Shown: positions 17,237-25,281, numbered from the stretch's first letter. The stretch is 47,936 bases of DNA from Acidimicrobiia bacterium (GCA_013003395.1 JABDJC010000005.1:1-47936), one strand, 5' to 3'. Program-made: numbers and translations. Notes: a model not told the origin generated them from the letters alone.

Positions 17237-19170
17237 TCACATTTCTTCGGCTCAGGCCGACCGAGAGTCCCAATGAGCTCTGGGCTGCGACTCGGCGCAA
17301 AGCCGGCACCACGGTCGCCGAGGTCGACGTCCTGAATGTGGCCGACCGCACCGCACTGCTGGCAGGGGGGCTGCTTCCGGTGTCTGGATCACTCGATGGT
17401 GATCCAGCCGCGTGGGTGGTGGATCCACACGACGCACTCGAACTGTTGGCCGACGATGTCGCCGGCTGGAGGATCACGATTGTCGACACCGGCGAACGAG
17501 CCGCCGTGCTGGACGCCCTGGCGCGGACAGAGGCTGCGTATCTGCGCACAGGTCGGAGTTCAGTCGCCGAAGCCGCTTCTCTGGTAGGTCTGCCATCGAT
17601 CAACTCGAGAGTCTCCGTGTTTGTCGACTCCGTCGAAGAAGCAGTCGCAGCCATCGACGCCGGGGCCGGGGATCTGTTGCTGCGTGACTGGGACAGCGAG
17701 AGCCTGGCCGAACTGCGAGATGTCGTGACCGAACTCGTCGAACGCACCGCGGTGCCTCCGTCTGTGACCGTCGATCAGGCGAGGAAGGCGTATCCCCGCG
17801 ATCTCTTCAAGGTATACCTCGACCTTGTGGACGCATCGGGTGCAGCGAGACCCCGCTACAGCTGGGCGCCTGGCGTCGAGGAAGCCGCGCCGATGCCGGA
17901 CGGCCGACTTTCGGCGGCATGGTCGGACACCGGCTGGCGGAATCGCGGCGACGGCTGGAGCATCCCCGACGATCTTCGAGCGATTCTCGACCGGTCCTTG
18001 GATGGTGAAGCTCCCACCCGAGACGAGATCGAGCGATTGTTCAGAGCCCGCGGGGACGAGATCGAAGAGATCGCAGCGGTCGCCGATACGCTCCGTCGGC
18101 GCGCCAACGGCGACACCGTGACCTACGTCGTGAACCGCAACATCAACTACACCAACCAGTGCTATTTCAGGTGCGGGTTCTGTGCATTCTCCAAGGGACC
18201 GAGGTCCCTGAACCTTCGAGGCGATCCCTACCTCATGACGATCCCTCAGGTCGTCGAGCGGTCGGTCGAAGCGTGGAACCGAGGCGCCACCGAGGTGTGT
18301 TTGCAGGGTGGCATCCATCCCGAGTTCACCGGAGACTTCTACGTGACCGTGCTGGAGGCCATCAAGGAGGCGGTCCCTGGCATGCATTGCCACGGATTCA
18401 CCCCGCTCGAAGTCTGGCAAGGCGCCGAAACGCTCGGTACGACGGTGCATGACTTCCTGGTCAGGCTACGAGACGCAGGGCTCGGAACGCTTCCCGGAAC
18501 GGCAGCTGAGATTCTCGATGACCGGGTGCGAAAGTTTCTCTGCCCGGACAAGATCAGGACGTCGCAGTGGGCCGAAGTCATGATCACCGCACACGAACTT
18601 GGCCTGCGCTCCACCAGCACGATGATGTTCGGTCACATCGATGATCCGTCGTCGTGGGCCAACCACTTCGAGGTGCTCAGAGCGATTCAGCGACGTACCG
18701 GCGGGATCACCGAGTTCGTGCCGTTGCCGTTCGTGCATATGGGCGCACCCATCTACTTGCAGGGCAAGTCTCGCCCTGGACCGACATGGGACGAGGTGGT
18801 GCTGGTGCACGCCGTTGCCCGGATCGCGTTCGATGGACTCATCGACAACATCCAGGCGTCGTGGGTGAAGCTCGGACTCGATGCCGGCACCCGTCTGCTC
18901 GATGTCGGCTGCAACGACCTCGGTGGAACGTTGATGGACGAAACGATTTCTCGCGCTGCCGGTGCCTCGCACGGTCAAACCATGACGGCCGAGGACTTCG
19001 AACGTGCGATTGTTGCCGCAGGTCGGACGCCGTCACGCCGGACGACGCTGTATGGGGCGGTCGATTCCGATCACGTCCCGATATCGGTAGGACGCTCGAC
19101 GGACAGTTCGGGATCGTCCAGTGACGTCACGAAGAATTCGATGTCGATCGACACATCGGCGCCTGGATAG
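17233..19170 (+). CDS. cofH: CofH radical SAM enzyme (Fo synthase subunit 2) with extra N-terminal domain
   Basis: Transfers a tyrosine-derived hydroxybenzyl radical to the ribityl-diaminouracil substrate, the first step of Fo formation. The GTG at 17233 has an AGGAGG Shine-Dalgarno and overlaps the cofG stop. The CofH part starts near residue 230, with the cluster motif C310-x3-C314-x2-C317 in CYFRCGFC and segments EVCLQGGIHPEF, PGTAAEILDD, ITEFVPLPFVHM and CNDLGGTLMDETISR. Two oddities: about 220 additional N-terminal residues that are not radical SAM, and a tail of about 38 residues after TLYGAV that lies antisense to the lipoprotein gene. 645 residues in total, against about 400 for stand-alone CofH. 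Confidence 0.92.
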   Translation: MITFLRLRPTESPNELWAATRRKAGTTVAEVDVLNVADRTALLAGGLLPVSGSLDGDPAAWVVDPHDALELLADDVAGWRITIVDTGERAAVLDALARTEAAYLRTGRSSVAEAASLVGLPSINSRVSVFVDSVEEAVAAIDAGAGDLLLRDWDSESLAELRDVVTELVERTAVPPSVTVDQARKAYPRDLFKVYLDLVDASGAARPRYSWAPGVEEAAPMPDGRLSAAWSDTGWRNRGDGWSIPDDLRAILDRSLDGEAPTRDEIERLFRARGDEIEEIAAVADTLRRRANGDTVTYVVNRNINYTNQCYFRCGFCAFSKGPRSLNLRGDPYLMTIPQVVERSVEAWNRGATEVCLQGGIHPEFTGDFYVTVLEAIKEAVPGMHCHGFTPLEVWQGAETLGTTVHDFLVRLRDAGLGTLPGTAAEILDDRVRKFLCPDKIRTSQWAEVMITAHELGLRSTSTMMFGHIDDPSSWANHFEVLRAIQRRTGGITEFVPLPFVHMGAPIYLQGKSRPGPTWDEVVLVHAVARIAFDGLIDNIQASWVKLGLDAGTRLLDVGCNDLGGTLMDETISRAAGASHGQTMTAEDFERAIVAAGRTPSRRTTLYGAVDSDHVPISVGRSTDSSGSSSDVTKNSMSIDTSAPG

Positions 19171-20681
19171 AAGCCCGGGCCGATGGCCAACTCGAGAGAT
19201 TCGGTCGTGCCGGAGTACGAAATGTCGATACCGAGCACCCACGGCTCGGCCTGATCGGTGGCGAGCCACAGATCGAATCTGTCGAACTGGATCCCGCGAG
19301 AGGTCTCGGGCGCGAGGCCGACGGCAAACAGCTCTTCGTACCCGAGCTCGAACTTCTCGGCAGGAATGCCGTCCAGGTCGACGCGTTCGCCAGTCCCGGG
19401 TTGGACCTGCTCGCCGAGTCCGGAGAGTTCCAGCGTCGTTGGCCACCCTGGGCAGTAGATGAGGTCGGACGCCACCGCGACGCTGCCGGGATCGGCCTCC
19501 GCAAACCGCTGCGATGTCGCCGGTTTCGACCAGATTCCGTCGTCGGTCTTGATGTACCTGCGGCGTTGCACTCCCTGAACGAGCGAAAACGTCAGCTCGC
19601 AATCGATACCGGTGCCCACAACAGCGCCGGTCGCCGTGACCGAGCCCCGATTGGTCACTTGGATCAGCCGGGTCGTGGTCGTCGTCGATGTCGAGGTCGT
19701 CGTTTCTCCCGAGCCGTCGTCTGGAGGTGCGGTCGAGTCTGTGGGAGCGATGGTGGTCGTCGTGACGATGCCGTCGCCACCCTCGTCGACGATTCCATCC
19801 CCGTCGAGGTCGCCTTCAATTTCGATGATCGGGTAGATCACTTGGACGTATGACTCGACGATCGTCTGCTCGTAGCTGAAACCATACGGACCGATTGCGG
19901 CGATCACGGGTTCGGGTTCGGCGGTGATCGAACCATCCAGCACTGCGAGCATCCGCTCATGGAGGGCTTCAGCCAGCCGTTGCGCCCCGATTCGCGAGTC
20001 GATGTTGCGGTGTTCGAGCACGGACACCATGCCGAGCATGCGTCCAACCCGAAATCCGATGATGGTCTCGGTCAGTCGCTCGGTTGGGTCAGTCGCCGGC
20101 GCGACAGTGAGTATCAAGCCGAGCGTTTCGTCACCGATCGGATCCACCGCAAACGTGAGTGCCTCGACCACACGCTGATTGGCTTGATGGCCGGTGTCGA
20201 GGTCCTTCGCCACATCGCGCGCGAAATCGGCCAGATAATCAGAGGCACCTCGGTCTCCGAAGAACAGGTGGACCCAGGAGTCGACGGCAACCGCTCTGGC
20301 CTCGGGGAATCGGGTGGGTCGGTGGACAGTGCGATAGCCGCTGAGACGGTTGTAGCGGCTCACGTCCTGCGCTTCGTCGTCGGGATCGTGAGTGTTCAGC
20401 AGCACGATCCGGTCGTTGTCTTCGAGTTCGGTGGTCGCAGGGGCGTAACCGATCCAGCTTCCCGGCAAGTCGACCAGCGGCATCAAGGCCAGGTCCTCGT
20501 CGTCGATGGGTCGCTCGGTTGCAGGGTTCGTCACGAGAACGACAGGACTCGTCGTCACCGTTGACACTGCAGCCACCGTCGTGGTGGTCGTGGTGACAGA
20601 CTGCGTCTGTGTGGTCGAGGGCAGAGCTCCGGGACTGCATGCCGTTGCGATGACCACAAGAATGATTGATGCGTTTCGCAC
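19071..20681 (-). CDS. Secreted lipoprotein with Thr-rich linkers, unknown function
   Basis: 536 residues. N-terminal signal with a lipobox-like VIATACSPG; Cys15 is the probable lipidation site. A Thr-rich linker follows (about 24-45), with a second Thr/Ser-rich run near 300-340 separating two globular parts. A DxDGDG-type acidic loop, DLDGDGIVDEGGDG (about 291-304), looks like a Ca2+ site. The GTG start has an AAGGGGGA Shine-Dalgarno. Two AGAACC direct repeats and a TACGAT box lie upstream. The gene's 3' end overlaps the cofH 3' end by 100 nt. I do not recognise the family; extracytoplasmic location is inferred from the lipobox. Confidence 0.82.
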   Translation of the reverse strand: MRNASIILVVIATACSPGALPSTTQTQSVTTTTTTVAAVSTVTTSPVVLVTNPATERPIDDEDLALMPLVDLPGSWIGYAPATTELEDNDRIVLLNTHDPDDEAQDVSRYNRLSGYRTVHRPTRFPEARAVAVDSWVHLFFGDRGASDYLADFARDVAKDLDTGHQANQRVVEALTFAVDPIGDETLGLILTVAPATDPTERLTETIIGFRVGRMLGMVSVLEHRNIDSRIGAQRLAEALHERMLAVLDGSITAEPEPVIAAIGPYGFSYEQTIVESYVQVIYPIIEIEGDLDGDGIVDEGGDGIVTTTTIAPTDSTAPPDDGSGETTTSTSTTTTTRLIQVTNRGSVTATGAVVGTGIDCELTFSLVQGVQRRRYIKTDDGIWSKPATSQRFAEADPGSVAVASDLIYCPGWPTTLELSGLGEQVQPGTGERVDLDGIPAEKFELGYEELFAVGLAPETSRGIQFDRFDLWLATDQAEPWVLGIDISYSGTTESLELAIGPGFYPGADVSIDIEFFVTSLDDPELSVERPTDIGT

Positions 20682-20770
20682 GCTCGGATCCCCCTTGGAG
20701 GAGCGATCGTACCCCTGGGTGGTTCTAATCGGTTCTCAACGTGGCCGCCTTGACCTGTCCGTGATCGAGG

Positions 20771-21592
20771 TCAGGCGCGATCGCGCAACGTCACGGCCGT
20801 GCCGCTCAACGTGATGAGGAGTCGATCACCTACGGGCGTGTACTGCATCTGGACACCGACAACCGCGTGCGCCCCGCGCTCGATCGCCGCATTGATGAGG
20901 CCTTGATTGGCGATCTCGCGTCCAGTGGCCAACGTTTCTCCGAGGCGATGGAGATCAGCACCTCGGCTCTCGATCCCCACTTCGGCGCTGACGACGCCAA
21001 GGTAGGTTTCGATCTCCCACTCGGTGAGTTCCTCAGTGGTGGCCAAGATCGGTCGCCATGATGGAGTTGGAGTGTCTCTGCCGATCCAACCTTGGGCTGA
21101 CGCCTCGAGTGATGTGCCCCAGTCCACGGTGGTGCTGAGGCTGTCGGTGGATTGCAGGCTGACCTGTTCGGCCGCACGGGCCAAGTCCATGACCACTGGT
21201 GTTGCGGGCCTGCGCGGCGCCGGGCGGGGGGCGTTCGGCGGTCTGACCGCTGCTGCCGGTGGCAACAAGGGAGGATTCTGCGCGGTGACCTGCTCCACGG
21301 GGCGGACCGGCCTCGGAGCCGGTTCTGTGGGTTCCGGCGGTTGCGCTGGGGGCCCTGCTTCAGGGTCCGGCACGGCTCGCGGTCCGTCCGTTCCGGTGGA
21401 CTCTGAAGTGTCCATTGCCTGGCGGGCCGCACCGAGAGCTCGTGACATGCGGCTTTCGGCTCTTCTTGCCGTCCAAGGATCCTCGGCAACCTCGCGCGGC
21501 CCGGTTCCCGGCTCTGGCTTGGGCTTCGAAGACCCAAACGAGGCCGATGGAAGCTCGTGCTCCCACTCCGGCGGCAGTTGCGGATCGCTCAC
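20771..21592 (-). CDS. YbjQ/DUF74-family protein with long Pro-rich N-terminus
   Basis: 273 residues from the GTG at 21592, which has an AGAGGA Shine-Dalgarno 5 nt upstream. The C-terminal 100 residues are a YbjQ-type (UPF0145, heavy-metal-binding-like) domain: LATTEELTEWEIETYLGVVSAEV, then GREIANQGLINAAIERGAHAVVGVQMQYTP. This domain is predicted to oligomerise; its function is unsettled. The N-terminal 150 residues are Pro/Ala/Glu-rich and probably disordered (repeated P-A-P-R and P-E-P motifs). Divergent from trmD. Confidence 0.85.
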   Translation of the reverse strand: MSDPQLPPEWEHELPSASFGSSKPKPEPGTGPREVAEDPWTARRAESRMSRALGAARQAMDTSESTGTDGPRAVPDPEAGPPAQPPEPTEPAPRPVRPVEQVTAQNPPLLPPAAAVRPPNAPRPAPRRPATPVVMDLARAAEQVSLQSTDSLSTTVDWGTSLEASAQGWIGRDTPTPSWRPILATTEELTEWEIETYLGVVSAEVGIESRGADLHRLGETLATGREIANQGLINAAIERGAHAVVGVQMQYTPVGDRLLITLSGTAVTLRDRA

Positions 21593-21620
21593 AGATGTCC
21601 TCTTCGCTATTGGCGGCCGA

Positions 21621-21626
21621 TACGCT
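21621..21626 (+). promoter_or_regulatory. Putative -10 box of leaderless trmD
   Basis: TACGCT followed by exactly 6 nt and the trmD ATG; no Shine-Dalgarno. Confidence 0.45.
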
Positions 21627-21632
21627 GTCTTC

Positions 21633-22322
21633 ATGCATATCGCCGTGCTCACGATGTTCCCTGAATACTTTAGGTCCCCGCTGGACACGAGTCTGGTCGA
21701 GAAGGCTCGGAGACTGGAACACCTGACCGTTGAGGTCGTGGACCTCCGCGCCTACGGAACGGGACCGCATCGTCAGCTCGACGATGCACCTTTCGGCGGC
21801 GGAGCGGGCATGGTCATGGCTCCAGGTCCGCTCGCCGAAGCGTTGGATCCATTGGAAGGAACCCATCGAGTGCTGCTCACGCCTGCTGGAAGGCCTCTGG
21901 ATCAGGCCACGCTCGATCGATTGGCCGAGTTCGAGAGCTTGACCCTGGTCTGCGGCAGGTACGAGGGCGTCGATGAGCGAATTGCCGAACACTTCATCGA
22001 TGAAGAGATCTCGATCGGGGACTACGTTCTCCTGGGTGGTGAAGTGGCTGCGCTGGTGATCATCGAAGGCGTCGTCCGCCTGCTGCCTGGAGTGGTGGGC
22101 AATCCGGCGTCGATCGCCAACGAGTCGTTTCGCGACGGGCTGCTCGAGGAGCCGCAATACACGAGACCAGCCGAATTCCGCGGCCTGAAGGTCCCAGAAG
22201 TGTTGTTGTCCGGCAATCACCAGAAGGTCGCCGAGTGGCGCCAACGCCAGCGACTGCGGCGGACGATGCAGCGTCGCCCTGACCTGGCTGCCGATTTCCC
22301 CGATTCCGAAGATGACGACTAA
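21633..22322 (+). CDS. trmD: tRNA (guanine-N1-)-methyltransferase TrmD
   Basis: Methylates G37 of tRNAs to prevent frameshifting. 229 residues. SPOUT trefoil-knot features: FGGGAGMVMAPGPL (about 54-67), LLTPAGRPLDQ (about 80-90), CGRYEGVDERI (about 109-119) and SIGDYVLLGGE (about 128-138). It starts at the ATG 6 nt after a TANNNT box. rplS follows after 39 nt, the conserved order, although rimM is not adjacent as it normally would be. Confidence 0.97.
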   Translation: MHIAVLTMFPEYFRSPLDTSLVEKARRLEHLTVEVVDLRAYGTGPHRQLDDAPFGGGAGMVMAPGPLAEALDPLEGTHRVLLTPAGRPLDQATLDRLAEFESLTLVCGRYEGVDERIAEHFIDEEISIGDYVLLGGEVAALVIIEGVVRLLPGVVGNPASIANESFRDGLLEEPQYTRPAEFRGLKVPEVLLSGNHQKVAEWRQRQRLRRTMQRRPDLAADFPDSEDDD

Positions 22323-22342
22323 CATCGCGGCTCGCACTTTCT

Positions 22343-22360
22343 CTCCTCGCAGGAGCTCCT
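22343..22360 (+). promoter_or_regulatory. Hairpin that can sequester the rplS Shine-Dalgarno
   Basis: CTCCT-CGC-AGGAG-CTCCT: the rplS ribosome binding site AGGAG (22351-22355) is flanked on both sides by its exact complement, so either arm can pair with it, directly before the GTG. This may tune L19 synthesis or its coupling to trmD. Confidence 0.4.
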
Positions 22361-22361
22361 C

Positions 22362-22706
22362 GTGAACACCCTCGACCACATCGAGTCCGCATTCATGCGC
22401 GACGACATTCCAGAGTTCGGCCCTGGTGACACCGTTCGTGTCCACTTGCGCGTCGTCGAAGGAGGGCGCGAGCGCCTCCAGGTCTACGAAGGTGTGGTTC
22501 TCGGTCGCAGCGGCGGCGGAGTCCGCGAGACGTTCACCGTTCGCAAGATCAGTTTCGGCGTCGGAGTAGAGCGGATCTTTCCGGTCCACTCTCCGATAAT
22601 CCACGAGATCGAAGTCACCCGTCGTGGCGATGTCCGCAGAGCGAAGCTCTATTACCTGCGTGACCGCGTAGGCAAGGCAACCCGGATCAAAGAGAAGCGC
22701 TACTAA
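22362..22706 (+). CDS. rplS: 50S ribosomal protein L19
   Basis: 114 residues, the normal bL19 length. [22 protein letters not shown], the family [21 protein letters not shown] core and the [22 protein letters not shown]-terminus are all canonical. GTG start with the AGGAG ribosome binding site. Follows trmD and precedes lepB. Confidence 0.97.
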   Translation: MNTLDHIESAFMRDDIPEFGPGDTVRVHLRVVEGGRERLQVYEGVVLGRSGGGVRETFTVRKISFGVGVERIFPVHSPIIHEIEVTRRGDVRRAKLYYLRDRVGKATRIKEKRY

Positions 22707-22729
22707 ACATCGCAACTCTCGCAGCCGAG

Positions 22730-22735
22730 TAACGT
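22730..22735 (+). promoter_or_regulatory. Putative -10 box of lepB
   Basis: TAACGT, 3 nt before the first ATG and exactly 6 nt before the second ATG (22742). The common geometry in this window favours the second ATG as the leaderless start. Confidence 0.35.
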
Positions 22736-22738
22736 CCG

Positions 22739-23422
22739 ATGATGGTTCCCACCGACGAGCAGCCCGAGACGTACGACGCGGCGCACCAGATGGTCGATCG
22801 GCTTCGTGCGGGCGTTCAAGACGACAAGGAACGTGTTGCCGCAGTCCGGTCGTTCTGGCGTGAGCTCCCTGTACTCGTCATCATCGCCTTGCTGGTCGCA
22901 GTCCTGATCAAGACCTTCTTGTTTCAAGCGTTTCACATTCCCTCCGGTTCGATGCGCAACACGCTCCTCGAAGGCGATCGCATCATGGTGAACAAGCTGT
23001 CGTACAACTTCGGCGACATCGAGCACGGTGACGTGGTGGTCTTCAATTCACCATTTCTCGAAGACGCAGTCGAGGAGTCGCTGATTCGCAAAGGTCTCCG
23101 CAACGTTGCGGAAGCCGTTGGGTTGAGTGCGCCTGAACACGACTTCATCAAGCGAGTGGTCGGCTTGCCGGGCGACACCGTCGAAATCCGCGGTGGGGTG
23201 GTTCTCGTCAACGGCCTGGCTATCGACGAGCCGTACCTGCATCCGTCGAGCACGATGCGACCCTTTGGCCCGCTGACGGTGTCCGCGAATTCCTTGTTTG
23301 TGATGGGCGACAACCGCAACGCGTCGCAGGACTCGCGATTCTTCGGGGAGATTCCGATCGACGATGTTGTGGGGCGCGCGTTCGTGATCTTGTGGCCGGT
23401 CGATCGCTGGGGCGGTCTTTGA
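22739..23422 (+). CDS. lepB: Signal peptidase I
   Basis: Membrane serine protease that removes signal peptides of secreted proteins. 227 residues (226 if the second ATG is used). One N-terminal membrane helix (about 43-64), then catalytic S71 in HIPSGSMRNTL, catalytic K138 in HDFIKRVVGLPGD, and box E MGDNRNASQDSR. In most actinobacteria rnhB follows; here the next gene is DUF2469. Confidence 0.96.
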   Translation: MMVPTDEQPETYDAAHQMVDRLRAGVQDDKERVAAVRSFWRELPVLVIIALLVAVLIKTFLFQAFHIPSGSMRNTLLEGDRIMVNKLSYNFGDIEHGDVVVFNSPFLEDAVEESLIRKGLRNVAEAVGLSAPEHDFIKRVVGLPGDTVEIRGGVVLVNGLAIDEPYLHPSSTMRPFGPLTVSANSLFVMGDNRNASQDSRFFGEIPIDDVVGRAFVILWPVDRWGGL

Positions 23423-23501
23423 TTCTCTCGGCTCGTGTCGCACTGACGCGATATACCTCACTTAGGCAGGTTGCGCGTAACATCACCGCTGAGGTGACGG
23501 C

Positions 23502-23816
23502 GTGAGCGAAGAAGATCTGGAACGATACGAAACAGGCGTCGAGCTGAAGATCTACAAGGAGTATCGGGACGTCCTTCCGATGTTCAAATACGTCGTCGAG
23601 ACCGAGCGGCGGTTCTACCTCTGCAACGGCGTGACTTCGCACACCCGCCAGACGGGAAACTCCGTCTATTTCGAACTCGAACTCGAGGATGCGTGGGTGT
23701 GGGACATGTACCGGCCGGCCCGATTCGTCAAGCACGTGAAGGTGATGACCTTCCGCGACGTGAACATCGAGGAACTCGAGCCCGCCAGCTCACTCGATAT
23801 CAACCAACCCACCTGA
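23502..23816 (+). CDS. DUF2469 family protein (Rv2901c-like)
   Basis: 104 residues, closely matching the actinobacterial DUF2469 family found between rnhB and yraN: EDLERYETGVELKIYKEYRD, VVETERRFYL, EDAWVWDMYRPARFVKHVKV and MTFRDVNIEELE. Cytosolic and without known catalytic motifs; function unknown, but linked to the ribosomal/secretion block in almost all Actinobacteria. GTG start with GAGGTGA ribosome binding site; a TAACAT box lies about 20 nt upstream. Confidence 0.93.
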   Translation: MSEEDLERYETGVELKIYKEYRDVLPMFKYVVETERRFYLCNGVTSHTRQTGNSVYFELELEDAWVWDMYRPARFVKHVKVMTFRDVNIEELEPASSLDINQPT

Positions 23817-24136
23817 CGGAGCTGGGTCGCCTCGGCGAAAGCCTTGCCGCAGCGTTCCTCGAACGGCGGGGATTGTCAGTGATCGCACGCAACGTCCGTG
23901 TCGGCAGAGGAGAGATCGATCTCCTCGCCGTCGATGGGTCCGAGCGGATAGCCGTCGAGGTGAAGAGTCGGTTCCGTTCAGACCTCGATCCGATGGAGAA
24001 CTTCACCGAGGAGAAAGCTGCGCAGGTGCGGGCGCTCGCGTTGTCGCTCAGGCCTCGCGTGCACAGGGTGGACTTCGTCGGTGTGGCAATGACCCGCGGT
24101 GACGTGGTGATTCGTTGGGTTTCGCACGCCGCCTGA
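23813..24136 (+). CDS. yraN: YraN / UPF0102 family nuclease-like protein
   Basis: About 107 residues with the restriction-endonuclease-like core: ELGRLGESLAAAFLERRG, GRGEIDLLAV (catalytic-type E/D), and IAVEVKSR. The conserved N-terminus begins at ELGR, but no ATG, GTG or TTG lies in frame near it. A CTG at 23813 overlaps the DUF2469 stop (CTGA) and is the best start; the frame's only nearby ATG is 120 nt upstream inside DUF2469. Normally followed by comM, here 13 kb away. Confidence 0.85.
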   Translation: MTELGRLGESLAAAFLERRGLSVIARNVRVGRGEIDLLAVDGSERIAVEVKSRFRSDLDPMENFTEEKAAQVRALALSLRPRVHRVDFVGVAMTRGDVVIRWVSHAA

Positions 24137-24138
24137 GC

Positions 24139-24351
24139 TCAGCGTCTCCGGCGTTGCTCGCGGAACCAACACCCGCGATGCCAGTGCCGTCGCAGGTCTG
24201 GTGCCGGCTCCGGAATCACCACGAGATGACCCATGCCGATCGGAATGATCGTTTCACACCCCGGGCATGCGTACGCCTTGCGTGCTTGGTACGGCTGGAT
24301 GGGAAGCACGGTCTCTGGCTCGAGAACGCTCACTGACCCCAGAATCCCCAT
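24139..24351 (-). CDS. Small zinc-ribbon-like protein, actinobacterial
   Basis: 70 residues. A CxxC pair (YACPGCE, about 28-34) and a downstream H-W-H-R-G-C (about 55-61) suggest a small zinc-binding fold. I recall similar small proteins in other Actinobacteria next to enoyl-CoA hydratase genes, but no function is established. Its start overlaps the end of the next small minus-strand gene by 22 nt, and its stop lies 3 nt from the yraN stop. Confidence 0.7.
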   Translation of the reverse strand: MGILGSVSVLEPETVLPIQPYQARKAYACPGCETIIPIGMGHLVVIPEPAPDLRRHWHRGCWFREQRRRR

Positions 24352-24443
24352 GCGACGAGCACCAACGTCACGAAGATGAATCCCACGACGAGAGCGATGT
24401 CGAGTTTTGACTTCTGCTGATCTCTGAACGGATTGAACCCCAT
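24330..24443 (-). CDS. Small single-pass membrane protein
   Basis: 37 residues starting MGFNPFRDQQKSK, then one membrane helix (about 15-35). An ATG 9 nt upstream (24452) is an alternative start. The MGFNPFR-type start recurs, as I recall, in tiny actinobacterial membrane proteins, which favours it being real despite its size. Overlaps the zinc-ribbon gene by 22 nt, so the two are likely co-transcribed; divergent from the enoyl-CoA hydratase. Confidence 0.65.
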   Translation of the reverse strand: MGFNPFRDQQKSKLDIALVVGFIFVTLVLVAWGFWGQ

Positions 24444-24485
24444 GGCGGTCATCGTACGGCAGATGGTCCGAGTACCTGGTCGCTC

Positions 24486-24491
24486 TAAGGT
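24486..24491 (+). promoter_or_regulatory. Putative -10 box of the leaderless enoyl-CoA hydratase
   Basis: TAAGGT followed by exactly 6 nt and the ATG at 24498; no Shine-Dalgarno. Confidence 0.4.
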
Positions 24492-24497
24492 GCCCTG

Positions 24498-25265
24498 ATG
24501 TTTGTCAAGAGCCGAGACCTCGGACCCGTGCGCCACTTGACGCTCGATCGCGTTGATCGCATGAACGCAGTTCCCGTCGACGGATGGGACCAACTGCGTG
24601 TGGCGTTCGAGGAGTTCGAGCGCTCCGATCTGCGAGTGCTGGTGGTGCGCGGCGCTGGTGAGAACTTCTGCGCCGGGGCCGACCTCGGAGATGGCCCTGT
24701 GCCGTTGGAATCGCTCGAAACCGCTTCAGACTCGATGCGCCGGACCGGCGCTGCGGCGTTGGCTCTTCACGAGATCACGAAGCCCACGGTTGCGGCAGTC
24801 TCTGGTGTTGCTGTCGGCGCCGGGATGAATCTGGCGCTGGGGTGCGACATCGTCCTCGCCGACAAGTCCGCTCGATTCTCCGAGGTGTTCGTCAGGCGTG
24901 GTTTGACGCTCGACTTTGGGGGGACCTGGCTGCTGCCGCGGATCGTCGGTATGGCGAAAGCCAAGGATCTTGCGCTCACCGGGAGGATTGTCGATGCGGC
25001 GATCGCAGAGCAGATGGGGCTCGTGGCGCGAGTCGTAGACGACCTTGATACTGCGCTCGCCGAGTTGACCGAGCAGCTGGCGCTCAGTGCGCCGATGGGC
25101 GTTCGGGCGATCAAAGCGGGACTCCACGCTGCAGGTCAGGTGGGCTTCGGCGAGGCCATCGACTTGGAGGGAACCGCGCAGGCAGAGTGTCTCGTGTCGG
25201 ACGACTTTGCCGAGGGCGTGAGTGCGTTCTTCGACCGTCGATCACCAGACTTCAAAGGTCGATGA
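24498..25265 (+). CDS. Enoyl-CoA hydratase/isomerase family protein
   Basis: 255-residue crotonase-fold enzyme. Oxyanion-hole segments ENFCAGADLGDG (about 55-66) and VGAGMNLALGCDIVLA (about 108-123). The segment RFSEVFVRRGLTLDFGG carries an Asp where hydratases often have the second catalytic Glu, so the exact reaction (hydratase, isomerase or hydrolase) is uncertain. It could supply electrons indirectly to ETF through beta-oxidation, but no acyl-CoA dehydrogenase is nearby. Confidence 0.9.
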   Translation: MFVKSRDLGPVRHLTLDRVDRMNAVPVDGWDQLRVAFEEFERSDLRVLVVRGAGENFCAGADLGDGPVPLESLETASDSMRRTGAAALALHEITKPTVAAVSGVAVGAGMNLALGCDIVLADKSARFSEVFVRRGLTLDFGGTWLLPRIVGMAKAKDLALTGRIVDAAIAEQMGLVARVVDDLDTALAELTEQLALSAPMGVRAIKAGLHAAGQVGFGEAIDLEGTAQAECLVSDDFAEGVSAFFDRRSPDFKGR

Positions 25266-25281
25266 TGGTGCCGAGGACCTG

